Below, one piece after another: positions 24,448 to 35,318 of a stretch of DNA of 64,000 nt. The stretch lies in NCBI RefSeq assembly GCF_901000735.1, contig NC_081542.1, positions 26,675,093 through 26,739,092 of the forward strand, read 5' to 3'. The notes under the pieces are model-generated. The model did not search any database and was not told where the DNA came from. It was given only the letters and a program-made list of their open reading frames with translations. The position numbers and the translations under genes are program-made. Within the stretch, counting starts at the first letter, position 1, and each line of letters begins with the position of its first letter. This DNA comes from Corylus avellana. Lineage: Eukaryota > Streptophyta > Magnoliopsida > Fagales > Betulaceae.

Positions 24448-24990
24448 TGGATCAAACTAGTTGAATTCCTAGAGTTGCACCGCTGGAACCGGTGGTAGCG
24501 TCGCTGGAATTGGTGGTACCGACACTTGTCCCACCTCCCAGTCCCACGGTAGCGGTGGTTCAGGTAGGTCCTAATTCAACTTCCAGTGTAGCGTCTCCGC
24601 CCATTCCCAGGCCATTGCCCCCGCCTCCTCTGGCGGTTTTGCCTCTGCCGCCGTTGCCTTCTTCGGCGGTGCTGCTTCTGCCCCTAGCTCCGACTCTGAC
24701 GGTGTTGCCTTTGCCCCTTGCTCTAGCTTCGGCAAGGCTGCGTCTGCCCCTGACTCCGACTCCGATAGATGCACAGGCTCAGGCAACATGACTTTTTTTT
24801 TTTTCTCTCCCTTCTACTCTCTCCCTTTTCTTTTCTAATTTTAAATTTAAATTTGAATTTGAATGGAAAGAAATGGGAGGAAAATAATTAATGGTATATA
24901 TTTAAACTTTTACTAAAAATAAAAAATAAAAAATTCGAAAGGCTGATGGATGTGGCCGTTGGATCATCACAACTTTTGACGGAAATGATG

Positions 24991-26000
24991 ATGACCGAGT
25001 GGTCTATGAAACGAAGGGAAATGAAGGGAAATGATGGAAATGATGATTGCCAAGCTAAAAACCTGATTAGTGCAAATGGTATTCATGCTTGAAACTTGAA
25101 AGAGAGGAATCCATGAAAGGAAAGATTATTTTTCCTCACATAATCATTTCATCCAATAAGCACATAATATATATACACACACAACGCATTAACTTGTACA
25201 ATTTCAAAGGGGAAAGCCACTAGTTGAATTGTACAAACAATATTATGATTCACTTTTTAAAATTAGTACAAAACAAAGTATCCAATAGAAGGGTAGTTTT
25301 GGTCAAATTGCAAAAATTTGAAACTTTGGAGGGGTGGATTGCAAAAATTGAAACTTTAGTGTTCGAATTGAAAAACGTTATCAACTTTGGGGGGTAAACT
25401 GTAATTTTTCCTAAAAAAAAAATAATTTAACATGTTTTACCAAATGCCTTCGTGATTTAAAAAACGTAATTTTTAAAAATACACAAACAGACCCTTAGGC
25501 ATATTGATTTTAATTTGGCCATTGGGTTTCCAATTTTTACATGCTAACATGAGTTGACAAGTTGTAAAAAAAATGGTAAGTGTAACATTTATGGGTGGGC
25601 AAAACCCGCCCCATCCGCCCCGCATGGTTTTCCTCACAAAAAACACATAAATTCGGGTTTTTCTCTCTCATCAGTTCACTAGTTTGCATAAATCCCAGCA
25701 TGATGCATCCCATATGAAAAATTTCTTGAAAAAGAAAGGAAAACACTAGGTAAGTGAAGGAATTCGAAGATCCAGAGATAAAGGCGTGGGTTTTGAAGAT
25801 TGAAAGTGAGAAAAAAAAGGATAGTCGAAAACAAAGATCCACCTTCTCAAATTTGGTTCCACTCATTTTTATATTTTGAAACATCTTCTTCTCCTTGAAT
25901 GGTTTGAAGCCAGCTCGTTTGTAATACCCGCTTCGCCCCGTAGTACCCACAATACCCGCCCTGCTCCGCAAAACCCGAGACCCACGGATCATGTTTTCTA
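24991..26000. other. AT-rich spacer with a possible hAT-like remnant
   Basis: No gene is supported. A GC-rich patch at about 25595-25625 (GGGTGGGCAAAACCCGCCCC) and another at 25925-25985 (TACCCGCCCTGCTCCGCAAAACC) resemble the arms of a non-autonomous hAT element, but ends and target duplication were not resolved. A minus-strand open stretch of about 167 codons at 25537-26040 runs through this repeat and has no recognisable domain. Confidence 0.35.
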
Positions 26001-26860
26001 CAGTTAGGGCTGTTAAGTGAGCAAAGCGTCTTGCGAGCAAGTTCAGGTTCGGTTTGTGCTCGACTCAAATATTAAATGAAGCGTTTTGTGAACACAAATC
26101 CTGGCTCGAATATTAAACGAAGCGAGCTCGGCTTGACTTAGCTAAACTCGTGAGCAAGCTCGTATAAGGCTCGCTTTGCTTATTAGGCTCGGCTCGTATA
26201 TTTTTTATTAAGTAACAAATAACAATATATAATCAACATTACTCATTTACTCAATAATAACAAATATATTATATACCTTCTTTTTTTTTTTTGCATATGT
26301 GTGTGTATATATAGAAGAAGTATATGATATTATCATTAATCATTTTATCATATGATATAATCATGTAGTACAACCGTACAAGTTATTGTGTCATTTAATA
26401 CAAATATTATAATTAGATAGTTTATACTTTGGAAATTGGAATCGTATACGGTATATCACATAATCAGTAATCATATGGTATATCTGCATAAGTTATTGTG
26501 TTATTTAATCAATACATTATAATTATATACTTTATTTTTATAAAACATATATGATGTATCACATGATCTTAGATCTAAGATAATATTAATATTAATTGTG
26601 AGATAATATGACCATAAAATTTAAGTATAAGTGTATGACCACTAGGTCATATGAATTTATTACTTAGAGTTTGAGTATTACTATTAGATTAAATGATTAA
26701 TAATTAAGTAATTAATGTGTTTCTTATAATTTATACATTATAATCACAATTTACATTAAGTAAAAACTTAACAATTTGAATTTAAATTATATATCATGAA
26801 TCGTGATAATGAGAACATATAATATAAGTATATAAGTTATAACAATTAACATTGACCCAT
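26001..26860. other. AT-rich DNA bordering the pararetrovirus insertion
   Basis: It starts with AGGGCTGTTAAGTGAGCAAAGC, a typical hAT MITE-like end with repeated GCTCG/CGAGC motifs, and then becomes very AT-rich with TATATA stretches. No opposite end was found before the viral sequence starts near 26860. Similar AT-rich DNA resumes at about 39361, so the virus array appears to have landed in a TA-rich tract. Confidence 0.45.
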
Positions 26861-26864
26861 AAGC

Positions 26865-27669
26865 AGTGGGATGAAAAGGGATAGAGGATGATAGATGCAG
26901 AACATAAGCAGTTGAAAATCAAAGCTTTAGAACCGTCCAAGATGGCGGTATGACAATTGATAATCAAAATAAACAACTGAAATTAAAACAGTTGATAAGA
27001 AAATAGATAACAGATAATCGTCCTGATTATACAGATAAAAAACCTAAGCTTGAGTAAGGCGTTCGGACTTACTGAAGTAAGGACAAAGAAGGAGAAGAAG
27101 AAGAAGAATGGCTGGAGGATAGAGTGTCTCAAGGAACCTCTCAAAAAACCTCTGCCTTACAATGGAGAAGGGGAGCCCGTTATATAGGCTTCAAAAAAGT
27201 AAAAACAGTAAATTACAATCATGAGCCGCGTCCAGCGGTCAAAAGCAATACAGTAAAAAGTAAACAGTAAAGGCACGTCCAGCGCCAGTCTGAATAGTGA
27301 AAGTATCAATCTGGAACAGTAGATTGTCGGCACTGTAGTGTATGCTGACAAATCTTGAACAGTGAGTGAACAGTGCATCTGAACAGTAATCCTGCGCGTG
27401 TCGTCCGGACATGAACAGTAAAAGTGAACAGTGATTTTGCACAGTAACTCCAAGCATGAATGAACAGTGATCCGTCCGGGATCAGGGAGAACCAATTAAA
27501 AAATCCGAAACCAGCCGTCCGGGCTAGTTCTGTCGAACTGAACTGTACTGGCCGTTATGGAGCCAGTCTCTGGGGAAAACCTGAGAAAACTAGCCTTTTG
27601 AAGGGCTAGACAAAGCTGAACATTGAGGACCTTTAGGGGTCCAATTCTTCAGACATCTTCAACCCCGAA
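26865..27669 (-). promoter_or_regulatory. Viral intergenic/promoter region, copy 1
   Basis: In sense direction it follows ORF2 of component A. It carries six exact copies of the motif ACTGTTCA (TGAACAGT on +, about 27358-27468) and then a TATA box, CTATATAACGG, at about 27179-27190 on +. It matches 33243-34049 closely in most parts. In caulimovirids this region drives the pregenomic RNA; promoter activity here is inferred. The copy fades into host-like AT-rich DNA near 26860, before any primer-binding site. Confidence 0.7.
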
Positions 27670-28779
27670 TTATTCTTCATTGTCAAGAGGGCCAATAGAA
27701 TCAAGGTAGCTTTGAATCCATTGCTTCTTTTTAGAACAATATTTGGGGACAGGAGGAGTAGGAGCAGAATATGGCATAATTGCATCATATCTGCTTGTCA
27801 TGAGTTCAACTTTTTTAACAATGGGACCAATTTTTGGAGACATTGTCCAAGTTTTGCACATAAACCAACGCCTTTCTATTTTCTCTTGATTTCTGGAATA
27901 TTTCCATTTGAGAAACCAAGGGATTCTGAATTTTCTGGCAAAATAAAGCATGGGAGAAAAAATAGGGTTGTAATGGGCAATAAAGCCTTTACAGCCAACA
28001 TGTGAGGAGAAAAGATGAAAAGCATAAACAAGAGGACCAGGAAGAACATCAATTGTTAGGCCAAAATAATCCCACCAATGTTTGAACCAAGAGGGAAGCA
28101 GGCAATTGAAGTCTTCAACAAAAGTTATAAACCAAAAGTGTTTGGACTCAGAATTCTGGTAAAGCATAAAGCGAAACCAGGCATTGACATAGTCATAATA
28201 TGAGAAACAAACTGGGGAATTAGAAGACTGAAGAAGTTGAGAAGGGTGAGAACCCCATTCTTCTACAGAGATGAATTTAACAATGTAGGCAACAGTCCCG
28301 ATAGCCGTTCCAGGGTTATCTTTTTTGGGAATATTCCTGAATTTGATGGATTTGGTTTTGATAAGAATATCAGTGAAAAATGATAGATCCTTCAAAGGAT
28401 GCTCAGGAATCCAATGGAAATGAGCAGGGAAATAATTGAAGGCTAATTGTCCAGGAGTCCTGGTGAGATCTTGTGAAGAGAACAAATATTGAGAAAATGG
28501 TAGGGTAACCCAAGGGAACGATAAAACAATTGGGTTAGAATTTGGTTCCGTCTGAGAACCAGGTTGGGAGCTGGATTCCGTCCGGGAATCTGAAGCAAGG
28601 GGAATATAACCATGAAAAGCAGAAGAATCTGATTGGACAATAAGTGGGGATTTCCCAAAAACTGTCGAAGTATGGGTTACAGGTTCTCCAAGAAAATCAA
28701 GGGGAATCATGTCAAGTGGGATGGAGGGGCAAGGCTTGAAAACAGAGTTAACCTTTTCCTTTCCCTTGTTGCTGGCCAT
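27670..28779 (-). CDS. Component A ORF2, unknown function
   Basis: The likely start is the ATG at 28779, since the B homologue starts in the same context (GTGCCAC or GTGCCACC then ATGG). This gives about 369 codons to the stop at 27670, with no internal stop. It overlaps the end of the RNase H frame by 32 bases in another frame. The N-terminal third is Ser/Pro-rich. The central part is rich in aromatic residues with landmarks HWIPEHP, EEWGSHPS, YYDYV, LPSWFKHWWDYFG and RKFRIPWFLKWKY. The C-terminus is basic. No membrane segment or known catalytic motif was seen. It is homologous, at roughly 40 percent by eye, to 34050-35318. Florendoviruses are described with such an ORF of unknown role. Confidence 0.75.
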   Translation of the reverse strand: MASNKGKEKVNSVFKPCPSIPLDMIPLDFLGEPVTHTSTVFGKSPLIVQSDSSAFHGYIPLASDSRTESSSQPGSQTEPNSNPIVLSFPWVTLPFSQYLFSSQDLTRTPGQLAFNYFPAHFHWIPEHPLKDLSFFTDILIKTKSIKFRNIPKKDNPGTAIGTVAYIVKFISVEEWGSHPSQLLQSSNSPVCFSYYDYVNAWFRFMLYQNSESKHFWFITFVEDFNCLLPSWFKHWWDYFGLTIDVLPGPLVYAFHLFSSHVGCKGFIAHYNPIFSPMLYFARKFRIPWFLKWKYSRNQEKIERRWFMCKTWTMSPKIGPIVKKVELMTSRYDAIMPYSAPTPPVPKYCSKKKQWIQSYLDSIGPLDNEE

Positions 28780-29781
28780 TGTGGCACTGCAAGAATTCAC
28801 GGGTAAGAAAATCAGGTATTGAATTGTTTGAGCCTTTGATGTATTCAATGTCAAAATCAAAAACACTCAAAATAGCTTGCCATCTGGCAAAAATCTGTTT
28901 TGATGCAATATTTTCAACATCTTTTTTCAAAATATATTTGGCAGATTTACAATCGATTCGCAAAAGAAATTTTTGATTAAGCAAATCAGACTGAAATTTG
29001 GTAATGCACAAAACAACAGAAAGTATTTCTTTCTTAATAGTACTATAATTAATCTGCGCAGAATTCCAAGAACCAGAATGGAATCGAACAATTTGTTCAG
29101 AAGGTTCTGGGTTAGATTCTGATGGAACAACTTGTTTCAGGATACCTCCAAAGCCAATATCGGAGGCGTCAGTGTCAACAACCTTGAAAGAATTATCAGA
29201 AGGGATGCCTAGACATGGAAGAGTCTTGACATGGAGTTTGATTTCTTTGACAAGAGAGGTATGGATATCAGTCCAAGGGGGAGGATTGCCTTGCAACCTT
29301 TCAAATAAAGGTTTACAATGTTTTCGCAAATCCTTGTAGAAATCAGCAATATAATTCAGAGAACCAAGAAATCTTTGAAGCTGTGATTTCTCAGTGATGA
29401 CATCAGGGAATTTATCAGCAAATTGAATCGCCCTGTCAATAGGACGAATCTGGCCTTTAGAAATATCAAACCCAAGAAATCTGATTTTATCTTGGAAGAG
29501 TTTGATCTTTTTGGCAGAAACAACAAGCCCGTTGTATCGAATGGTTTCTAGAAACGATTTCAAATGTTTCCAGTGTTCATCGATGGACTTTGAGAAAACA
29601 AGAACATCATCAATATAAACAATGGTGAAATGGCTGAATGGGTTGAAAATATCGTTCATGATATTCTGGAACTCACTCGGGGCATTTTTCAAACCAAAAG
29701 GCATGACATTCCACTCATAATGACCAAAAGGGGTAGTAAAGGCCGTCTTGTACCTATCACTATCCTTAATCTGGACTTGCC
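28748..29781 (-). CDS. Component A reverse transcriptase (3' part) and RNase H
   Basis: This is the second half of the component A polyprotein, out of frame with 29766-32834 because of a one-base difference in an A run at 29782-29786 on +. It includes PFGLKNAPS and the reverse-transcriptase active site YIDDVLVFS about 30 residues after the first Met (29704). The connection domain FLGSLNYIADF follows. RNase H has its four acidic positions: VDTDASDIGFGG, KKEILSVV, LLRIDCKSA and SIPDFLTR. It ends at 28748, overlapping ORF2. All expected catalytic residues of this half are present. Reverse transcription of viral RNA would be the ancestral role; as an integrated, frameshifted copy it is presumed inactive. 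Confidence 0.88.
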
Positions 29782-32700
29782 AAAAACCCTGACTTTAAAT
29801 CAAACTTAGAGAAGACAACAGCGTCGTTCAGACGGCTGACCAGATCCTTCCTATTGGGGATAGGATACCTAATCCACTCTAAAACATCATTGAGGGGCTT
29901 GTAGTTAATGACTAACCTAGGAGCACCTCGTTCTAACTCAGCATTTTTCATGACATAAAAAGCAGCACAGGACCAAGGAGACTTACTCTTTCGAATAATA
30001 CCCTTAGTAAGCAAATCAGCAATTTCTTTTTGACAAAATTCTAAAGTTTCGGCATTCATTTGAATAGGCCTAGCTTTAGTTGGAATTTTGTTTTCAGAGA
30101 AATCTTTAACATAAGGTAAGGAAACAATATGCTTTTTCCTATGCCAAAAAGCATTAGGAAAATCAGAACAAACAGAATCAACAATCAAGGTATTGAAAAC
30201 AGAAATTTTTGATTGCAAAAGCTCGTCCGAGAGCTGTTCAGCAATCTTTTTATACCTTAATTCTTGCTTGAGGAAATTGAGTTGTTTATGCTTAGCAGAG
30301 ACTAAATTTAAACAACTGTTATCAATTTCAGATTTAGTAGCAATGGGAAATTTAACTTCAAATCCCATCTTAACAGTTGAGACACCTGTGTCATCAATTG
30401 TTATAGGGTAAAGCATGGCAATGAAAGGCAAACCAAGAATGACTTTGTCAGTCATATTTTTTACCAAAACAGCAGGGATATGAAAGCAAACATTGTTTTG
30501 ACAAACATGAACATTGTTTAATTCATACTTGATATTCAACTTTTCTCCACTGGCTGAGTGCAACCGTTCTGTGGATTTTTCAAAATATTTGCTGGGAATT
30601 AATCCTTCTTGGATACAATTCAAATCAGCACCAGAATCAATTAAAGCAACAACATCAAGAGTAAAATCAGGAGAAACAATGATATGCACGTTAGAATGCC
30701 ATTTGGGAGGAACAACTTTGTTGATTAAATTGACAAAATGGGTTTTGTCAGAAACAGAGCTGGGGAGTTGCTTATTCTTTTTTAAATCAACCATTTCATT
30801 CCTGATATTACGAATCTCGTATTTCAAATCTGAGATTGTAACTGCTTTGGATTTTTGTTTTGAAGATTCTTCCAAAGTTTTTTCAGGAGATGTTTTAGTA
30901 TTGCTTTGTTCCTCTTGATTGGTCAGAACAGAACAGGTACTAATACAATTGTAGTTGATTTTATTAAGAAGAGGAAACTCAAAATCTTTCGTAGGATTGA
31001 TAGATCCGTTCCAGATCTTTTGGAGTTTTAATTCCGTTTCGATCTTACAAAAGTTTTGTTCAAGAATCCTGATGTTGGAATCAGTTAGTTCTTGAGGGGC
31101 CTTTTCAAAATTGGTGCTAATACCTTGTTCATAGGAACTAGCAATGTTTTCTGAAAACTCATCAATAAATTTGCCAATCTTCTCAAGGTCTGTTTGAGAA
31201 GTCTTTTGATATGAAAGTTTTGACAAATCAGGGAGAGATTCGGAAATGAAATTGTTTTGCTCGATGATTCTCCTATCGTTCGTGATAGGGTCCTTATCAT
31301 GAGTTTTGAAAGGGGAACACTTAACAACCATGTTGTTGACATCCAGAAGGGTGTTTGTAGTGGGAGGATGGGAAGATCTGACGACAGATTTATCCTCTTT
31401 AACAAACTTCTGTTTGACAACGTTCAAAACATTTTCGTCCGGAAAACGTTTTTGGAGAAAATCAAAAAACAAAATGTGAGTCTGGGACTCGATCATAGCT
31501 TCGGCCCATTGGACCTTGATACGATCTCGTTCCTTTTGGGAATACTTAGCACGGTAAGCATGTCTCAACTCACGATTTTCTTTTGAAGAAAAATCTTTGT
31601 TCAAAGCTTTCCAATCAATAACAGAGAAAAAGTCTTTGATGTGGGCAGTGATAACATTACACTGATGGGGAAAATCAGATGTAACTGGAGCAACAAAATC
31701 AGAAGCAGAGGGAGAAAGAGAACCGCGATCGTCATCCGTCAGTGGATGATTTTTCGTGGAATAAAAAGCAGATGAAACTTGGGAATCAGTGGAAATTCCT
31801 TTGAGTTTCAAACCAGGACTAACAGTGGGATGAAGATGAGGAGAATCATTAAGAGATTCGTCGACATCTTTATCTCTACGACGGAGTCCTTCTGAGGTCG
31901 TTGAACCAGCAAAAGAATTCCTTCGTTCGTTAATCAACAGGGGACGTTCAATTCTGTTTGAAAATCCCAAATCAGCAAAATTGATCTTAACAGATCCATC
32001 CATGTATTGTTGGATGTAATCAAGATTAGAGGCATCGTTAACTACTCGAGAAGGTTTTGCAACATTCTCCAAAAGCCACTCGTTGGGGAGTTCAATCTCC
32101 GACCACCGAATCATTTTTGGGGTTTTAATATGAGCATTCTGAGTAGAGCTCTGAATCAACAGAGTCGATTCGCCAGTATTCTTAATCACAGCACGTGGAT
32201 CAAGATTTGTTTTCATCAACTTGTAATAAACACGATAGATGATAGCAACAGGATGGCTACCAACTTCCATGTTATAACCAGATGTGAGAATATTCAGCGT
32301 CAGTGCTTTCAGAATATGAACATCGGTTAAACTCAAAGTCATGTTTGGGAAAACATCAAAGTGGACAGGGCCACCAAACAAAGATGACTGAATCAAACTG
32401 ATAATGCTTGTTTTAAAATCAAGAAAACGAGCATCACGTAAACAAAGCAAGACAGATGCATTAATACCGAGTCGAGTCAAAGATTTGACTGCAACTTGGA
32501 CAGAACCAACATGCAAAAATCTGAACTTTTTAGCAAGAGCATTGTTAACAAAACGCTTGCTGAACAAGGTAATAGTCTGATTATTACCCGAGACCGGAAA
32601 GGTCTGTTCAACAGTTTTGACAGAATATTGAATCTTAAAAGAAGATTGAAACCAAGTAGTATTGTAGATATCCCTAGCGTCCAGCTTGGGGATGTTCCAC

Positions 32701-32834
32701 TTACTAAAATCAGCATTATCATCAACCAAAATATTTTCATAGTTAACCACGTCCGGTGGCAAACTGGAATTAGAGCTAACAGAAGAATTAGATCTGAACA
32801 TTATGACATACAAACTAAACTCATAATCACTCAC
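29766..32834 (-). pseudogene. Component A polyprotein 5' part: movement protein, protease, start of RT
   Basis: An open stretch of 1022 codons. Residues about 40-215 are a 30K-superfamily movement protein (LHVGSVQVAVKSL, LRDARF, SLTDVHIL). Residues about 215-705 are polar with Glu/Lys-rich, coiled-coil-like stretches and no CCHC zinc knuckle. An aspartic protease follows with the active site ALIDSGADLN near residue 733 and ILGLPF near 799. The reverse transcriptase starts near residue 900 (LLTKGIIRKSKSPWS, then KFDLKSGF with a catalytic Asp). The frame breaks in the A run at 29782-29786, so the polyprotein is split from its polymerase half. The start could be the first Met (32834) or the one 11 codons later. 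Confidence 0.88.
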
Positions 32835-33228
32835 TGGGTGAAGTCTTAAAGGATCTCATCCTAGGTACTCACTCACTGGTAAACTTCCTAAGTGTGTCCT
32901 CACTATGTGTATGACTAGCACACGCAGACCCTTGGCCTAACATACAGGTTGCGCAGACCCTTGGCCTAGCCCTCAGCACCTACTTAATGCCCTAACACGC
33001 CTCTCCTGGGCTTCAAACGGGACTTACAGGTTCGCAAACTGAGGTGACGGGGTGTCAACTTGAAACTGTACTGACGGGGTGTTGTGCTACAATCAAAGTG
33101 ACTAGGATCTCGACACAGAGAAAGGATAACAGGTAATGAACAAAAAGGAGGGGAGAAAGACTGTGCACTCAGGGGGGGAGAAAGAGAGAAGATGTATAAT
33201 CAAGGCAGCAAACAGATCGGAACTCTTA
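32835..33228 (-). other. Leader between primer site and movement protein, component A
   Basis: About 400 bases with no long open frame in sense. The sequence CGCAGACCCTTGGCCTA occurs twice within 40 bases (32926-32970), and GACGGGGTGT occurs twice (33047-33082). Caulimovirid leaders are usually structured; structure was not computed. Its 5' half in sense is missing from the 39198-39360 copy. Confidence 0.6.
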
Positions 33229-33229
33229 T

Positions 33230-33242
33230 GGCTCTGATACCA
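33230..33242 (-). promoter_or_regulatory. tRNA-Met primer-binding site
   Basis: The minus strand reads TGGTATCAGAGCC, the standard complement of the 3' end of plant initiator tRNA-Met used by caulimovirids. It lies about 400 bases upstream of the movement-protein start and downstream of the promoter copy at 33243-34049, which is the expected order. Confidence 0.85.
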
Positions 33243-34049
33243 AACTGGGGGGAGGGGGGTGGAAGCGCAATATGCATAGAGATGCAGGGGAAGAGGGATA
33301 GGTGATAATAGATGCAGAACATAATAGTTGAAAATCAAAGCAGTAGAACCGACCAAGATGGCGGTATGACAATTGATAAAAATAGACAACTGAAATTAAA
33401 TAACAGTTGATAAAACAGATAATCGTTCGGATTATACAGATAAAAACCTAAGCTTGAGTAAGGCGTTCGGACTTACTGAAGTAAGGACAAGTAGAAGGAG
33501 AAGAAGAAGAATGGCTGGAGGATAGAGTGTCTCAAGGAACCTCTCAAAAAACCTCTGCCTTACAATGGAGAAGGGGAGCCCGTTATATAGGCTTGAGAAA
33601 AGTAAAAACAGTAAATTACAATCATGAGCCGCGTCCATGCGGTCAAAAGCAAACAGTAAAAAGTAAACAGTCATGGCACGTCTGGCGCCAGTCTGAACAG
33701 TGAAAGCATCAATTTGCAACAGTAGATTGTCGGCACTGTAGAGTCGGCGGACAAATCTTGAACAGTGAGTGAACAGTGCATCTGAACAGTAATCCTGCGC
33801 GTGTCGTCCGGACATGAACAGTAAAAGTGAACAGTGATTTTGCACAGTACCTCCAAGTATAAATGAACAGTGATCCGTCTGAGATCAAGGAGAACCAAGT
33901 AAACCGAAACCAGCCGTCCGGGCTAGTTCTGTAGAACTGAACAATACTGGCCGTCATGAAACCAGTCTTCAGGAGAAAACCTGAGAAAACTAGCCATTTG
34001 TGGGGCTAGATAAAACTGAACTTTGAGGACCGTTAGGGGCCCAAAATCT
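33243..34049 (-). promoter_or_regulatory. Viral intergenic/promoter region, copy 2
   Basis: Located between component B ORF2 and the primer site of component A. It has seven exact copies of ACTGTTCA in sense (TGAACAGT on +, about 33690-33870) and a TATA box CTATATAACGG at about 33583-33592. It is highly similar to 26865-27669 although the ORF2 genes beside them are strongly diverged. Shared intergenic DNA with different coding DNA is what separate segments of one virus often show. Confidence 0.75.
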
Positions 34050-35318
34050 TCACATGTCTTCAGCCCCTGGGTAGGGGTAGTAGTCTTGTGAGTCTTCAAA
34101 ATATGGCGGAACCTGGATGGGCTTCTCAGCAGATGGTTTGGACGTCTCGTCTTCGTCATCTTCTAAAGTATCCAGGGCAGCAAGCAAGGCTTCAATCATT
34201 TCTTTCTTCTTGGAAGAATTCTTCTTTGAAGAGCTTGAAGAAGCCGAATGGGGGGAAGCAGGGGAACTTTCTTTTTCTCGTTTTGGAGATGAGAAAGCAC
34301 TGGGAGGAATCAACAAATTGGACAGGGCAGACGCCTTTGGGGCAGGAAGGGCCTTGGGAGCGCGAGCCATGCTTTTAACCTCAAGGACAATGGAATCAAT
34401 CAGTGAGTATTTATCCCACCATTTGATATACCAATGCCTTTGGATTTTGTCTTCCGAGAGGTGGTATTGCCATCTCAGAATCCAAGGAATCTTGAATTTT
34501 TTAACAAAATGAAGCACAGTTGAAAACTTTGCTCCATAGGAATCAACCTTGTAATGGCCTTTGAAGATTTGAAAGGCATCAACAAGTTGGAGGGGGAGAA
34601 TATCAGGGAGACAACCAAATTGGTTCCACCAACGGGAGAACCAGAGAGGGAGAATACCAGAAAATTCTTTATCAAAACAGACAAACCAAGAATGTTCAAA
34701 TTTCGAGGTTTGATGAAGCAGGAATTTAAAAAAGGCATCCACGTAATCATAATAATTACAGGGGATGTTAAACCCGTTCAGGGACCTGGAATCAGAAGGG
34801 TGATTACCCCATTCTTTTTCCGAAATAATTCTCTTGAAATAAACACTGTGGTAAATTGTTTTCTGGAGGTTAATCTTATCAGGGATGACCTTGAAGAAAA
34901 CAGAACCTGTTTGTTTCAGGATAGCAGAATAATAAGCCAAATTTTTCGAAGGATGTTCAGGAATCCAATGAAAGTTTGGGGGAAAGTAGGAGACGGCAAT
35001 ATCTCCGGGGGTAAGGGAAGGGGAAACCCGATTTAACTCAACAAAAAATAAATTTTGGGAGTAGGGGAGGGTCATGTATTTTGACGACGTCCGGTCGTAC
35101 TTGACGGAAGGTTTTTGGGAAGGATCCGCAAAGGGATCAAAGGGGGCAGCAAGAGTGCTGGAATATGAAACCTGTGAACCAGGACAAAAGGGGGTGAATC
35201 TGTTGGTTAGGGCAACAGATGAAAACGGCAATGGGGAAGCAGTGGAAACAATGGAAGACTCCGACTTGATGGTCAGAGCCTTGGAAGTAACTTTCTCTTT
35301 TTCTTTTTTGCCTGCCAT
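34050..35318 (-). CDS. Component B ORF2, unknown function
   Basis: From the ATG at 35318 (MAGKKEKEKV) to the stop at 34050, about 422 codons, uninterrupted. It keeps the landmarks of the A homologue: HWIPEHP, KEWGNHPS, YYDYV, LPLWFSRWWNQFG and KKFKIPWILRWQY. The tail differs: Ser/Lys-rich, then acidic (TLEDDEDETS), ending in a Tyr/Pro-rich segment. It is about 50 codons longer than the A homologue. The frame is also open upstream into the protease region, so a fusion product is formally possible, but the conserved ATG context argues for a separate start. Confidence 0.72.
   Translation of the reverse strand: MAGKKEKEKVTSKALTIKSESSIVSTASPLPFSSVALTNRFTPFCPGSQVSYSSTLAAPFDPFADPSQKPSVKYDRTSSKYMTLPYSQNLFFVELNRVSPSLTPGDIAVSYFPPNFHWIPEHPSKNLAYYSAILKQTGSVFFKVIPDKINLQKTIYHSVYFKRIISEKEWGNHPSDSRSLNGFNIPCNYYDYVDAFFKFLLHQTSKFEHSWFVCFDKEFSGILPLWFSRWWNQFGCLPDILPLQLVDAFQIFKGHYKVDSYGAKFSTVLHFVKKFKIPWILRWQYHLSEDKIQRHWYIKWWDKYSLIDSIVLEVKSMARAPKALPAPKASALSNLLIPPSAFSSPKREKESSPASPHSASSSSSKKNSSKKKEMIEALLAALDTLEDDEDETSKPSAEKPIQVPPYFEDSQDYYPYPGAEDM

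Larger units (their letters stand above)
14998..24990. repeat. Tandem array of 0.8-1.0 kb units containing a 33-bp minisatellite
   Basis: Nine units are recognised by a shared junction (GATCAAACTAGTT or variant) at about 15724, 16488, 17536, 18355, 19258, 20083, 20994, 21825 and 24450. Each unit has three parts: a GC-rich minisatellite with a 33-bp period (built on GCTCCAGCTCCGGCGGTGCT plus GCCTCTGCCCCTA); a pyrimidine tract with AATTTGAATTTGAATTTG; and a conserved stretch containing GATGGATGTGGCCGTT. Units 3, 5 and 7 share one junction type (CCAGAGTTGCACCGCTAGAA) and units 2, 4 and 6 another (CTCAGAGTTGCGCCGCTG). The higher-order period is about 1.73 kb. All three forward frames and the reverse frames stay open across the minisatellite for lack of stop-like triplets, so open frames here are not evidence of coding. 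Confidence 0.9.

Noticed and set aside
25537..26040. 167-codon minus-strand open frame
   Set aside because: It runs across hAT-like repeat DNA, includes low-complexity Phe/Ser stretches and has no recognisable domain.
30193..32849. Several forward-strand open frames of 70-130 codons across the viral array
   Set aside because: They are antisense shadows of the minus-strand polyprotein and recur identically in both copies for that reason.
26860..34049. The two intergenic copies as LTRs of one retrotransposon
   Set aside because: The internal region lacks integrase, carries a 30K movement protein, and the repeat falls between head-to-tail genomes, as in integrated pararetroviruses. No target duplication or TG...CA ends were seen.
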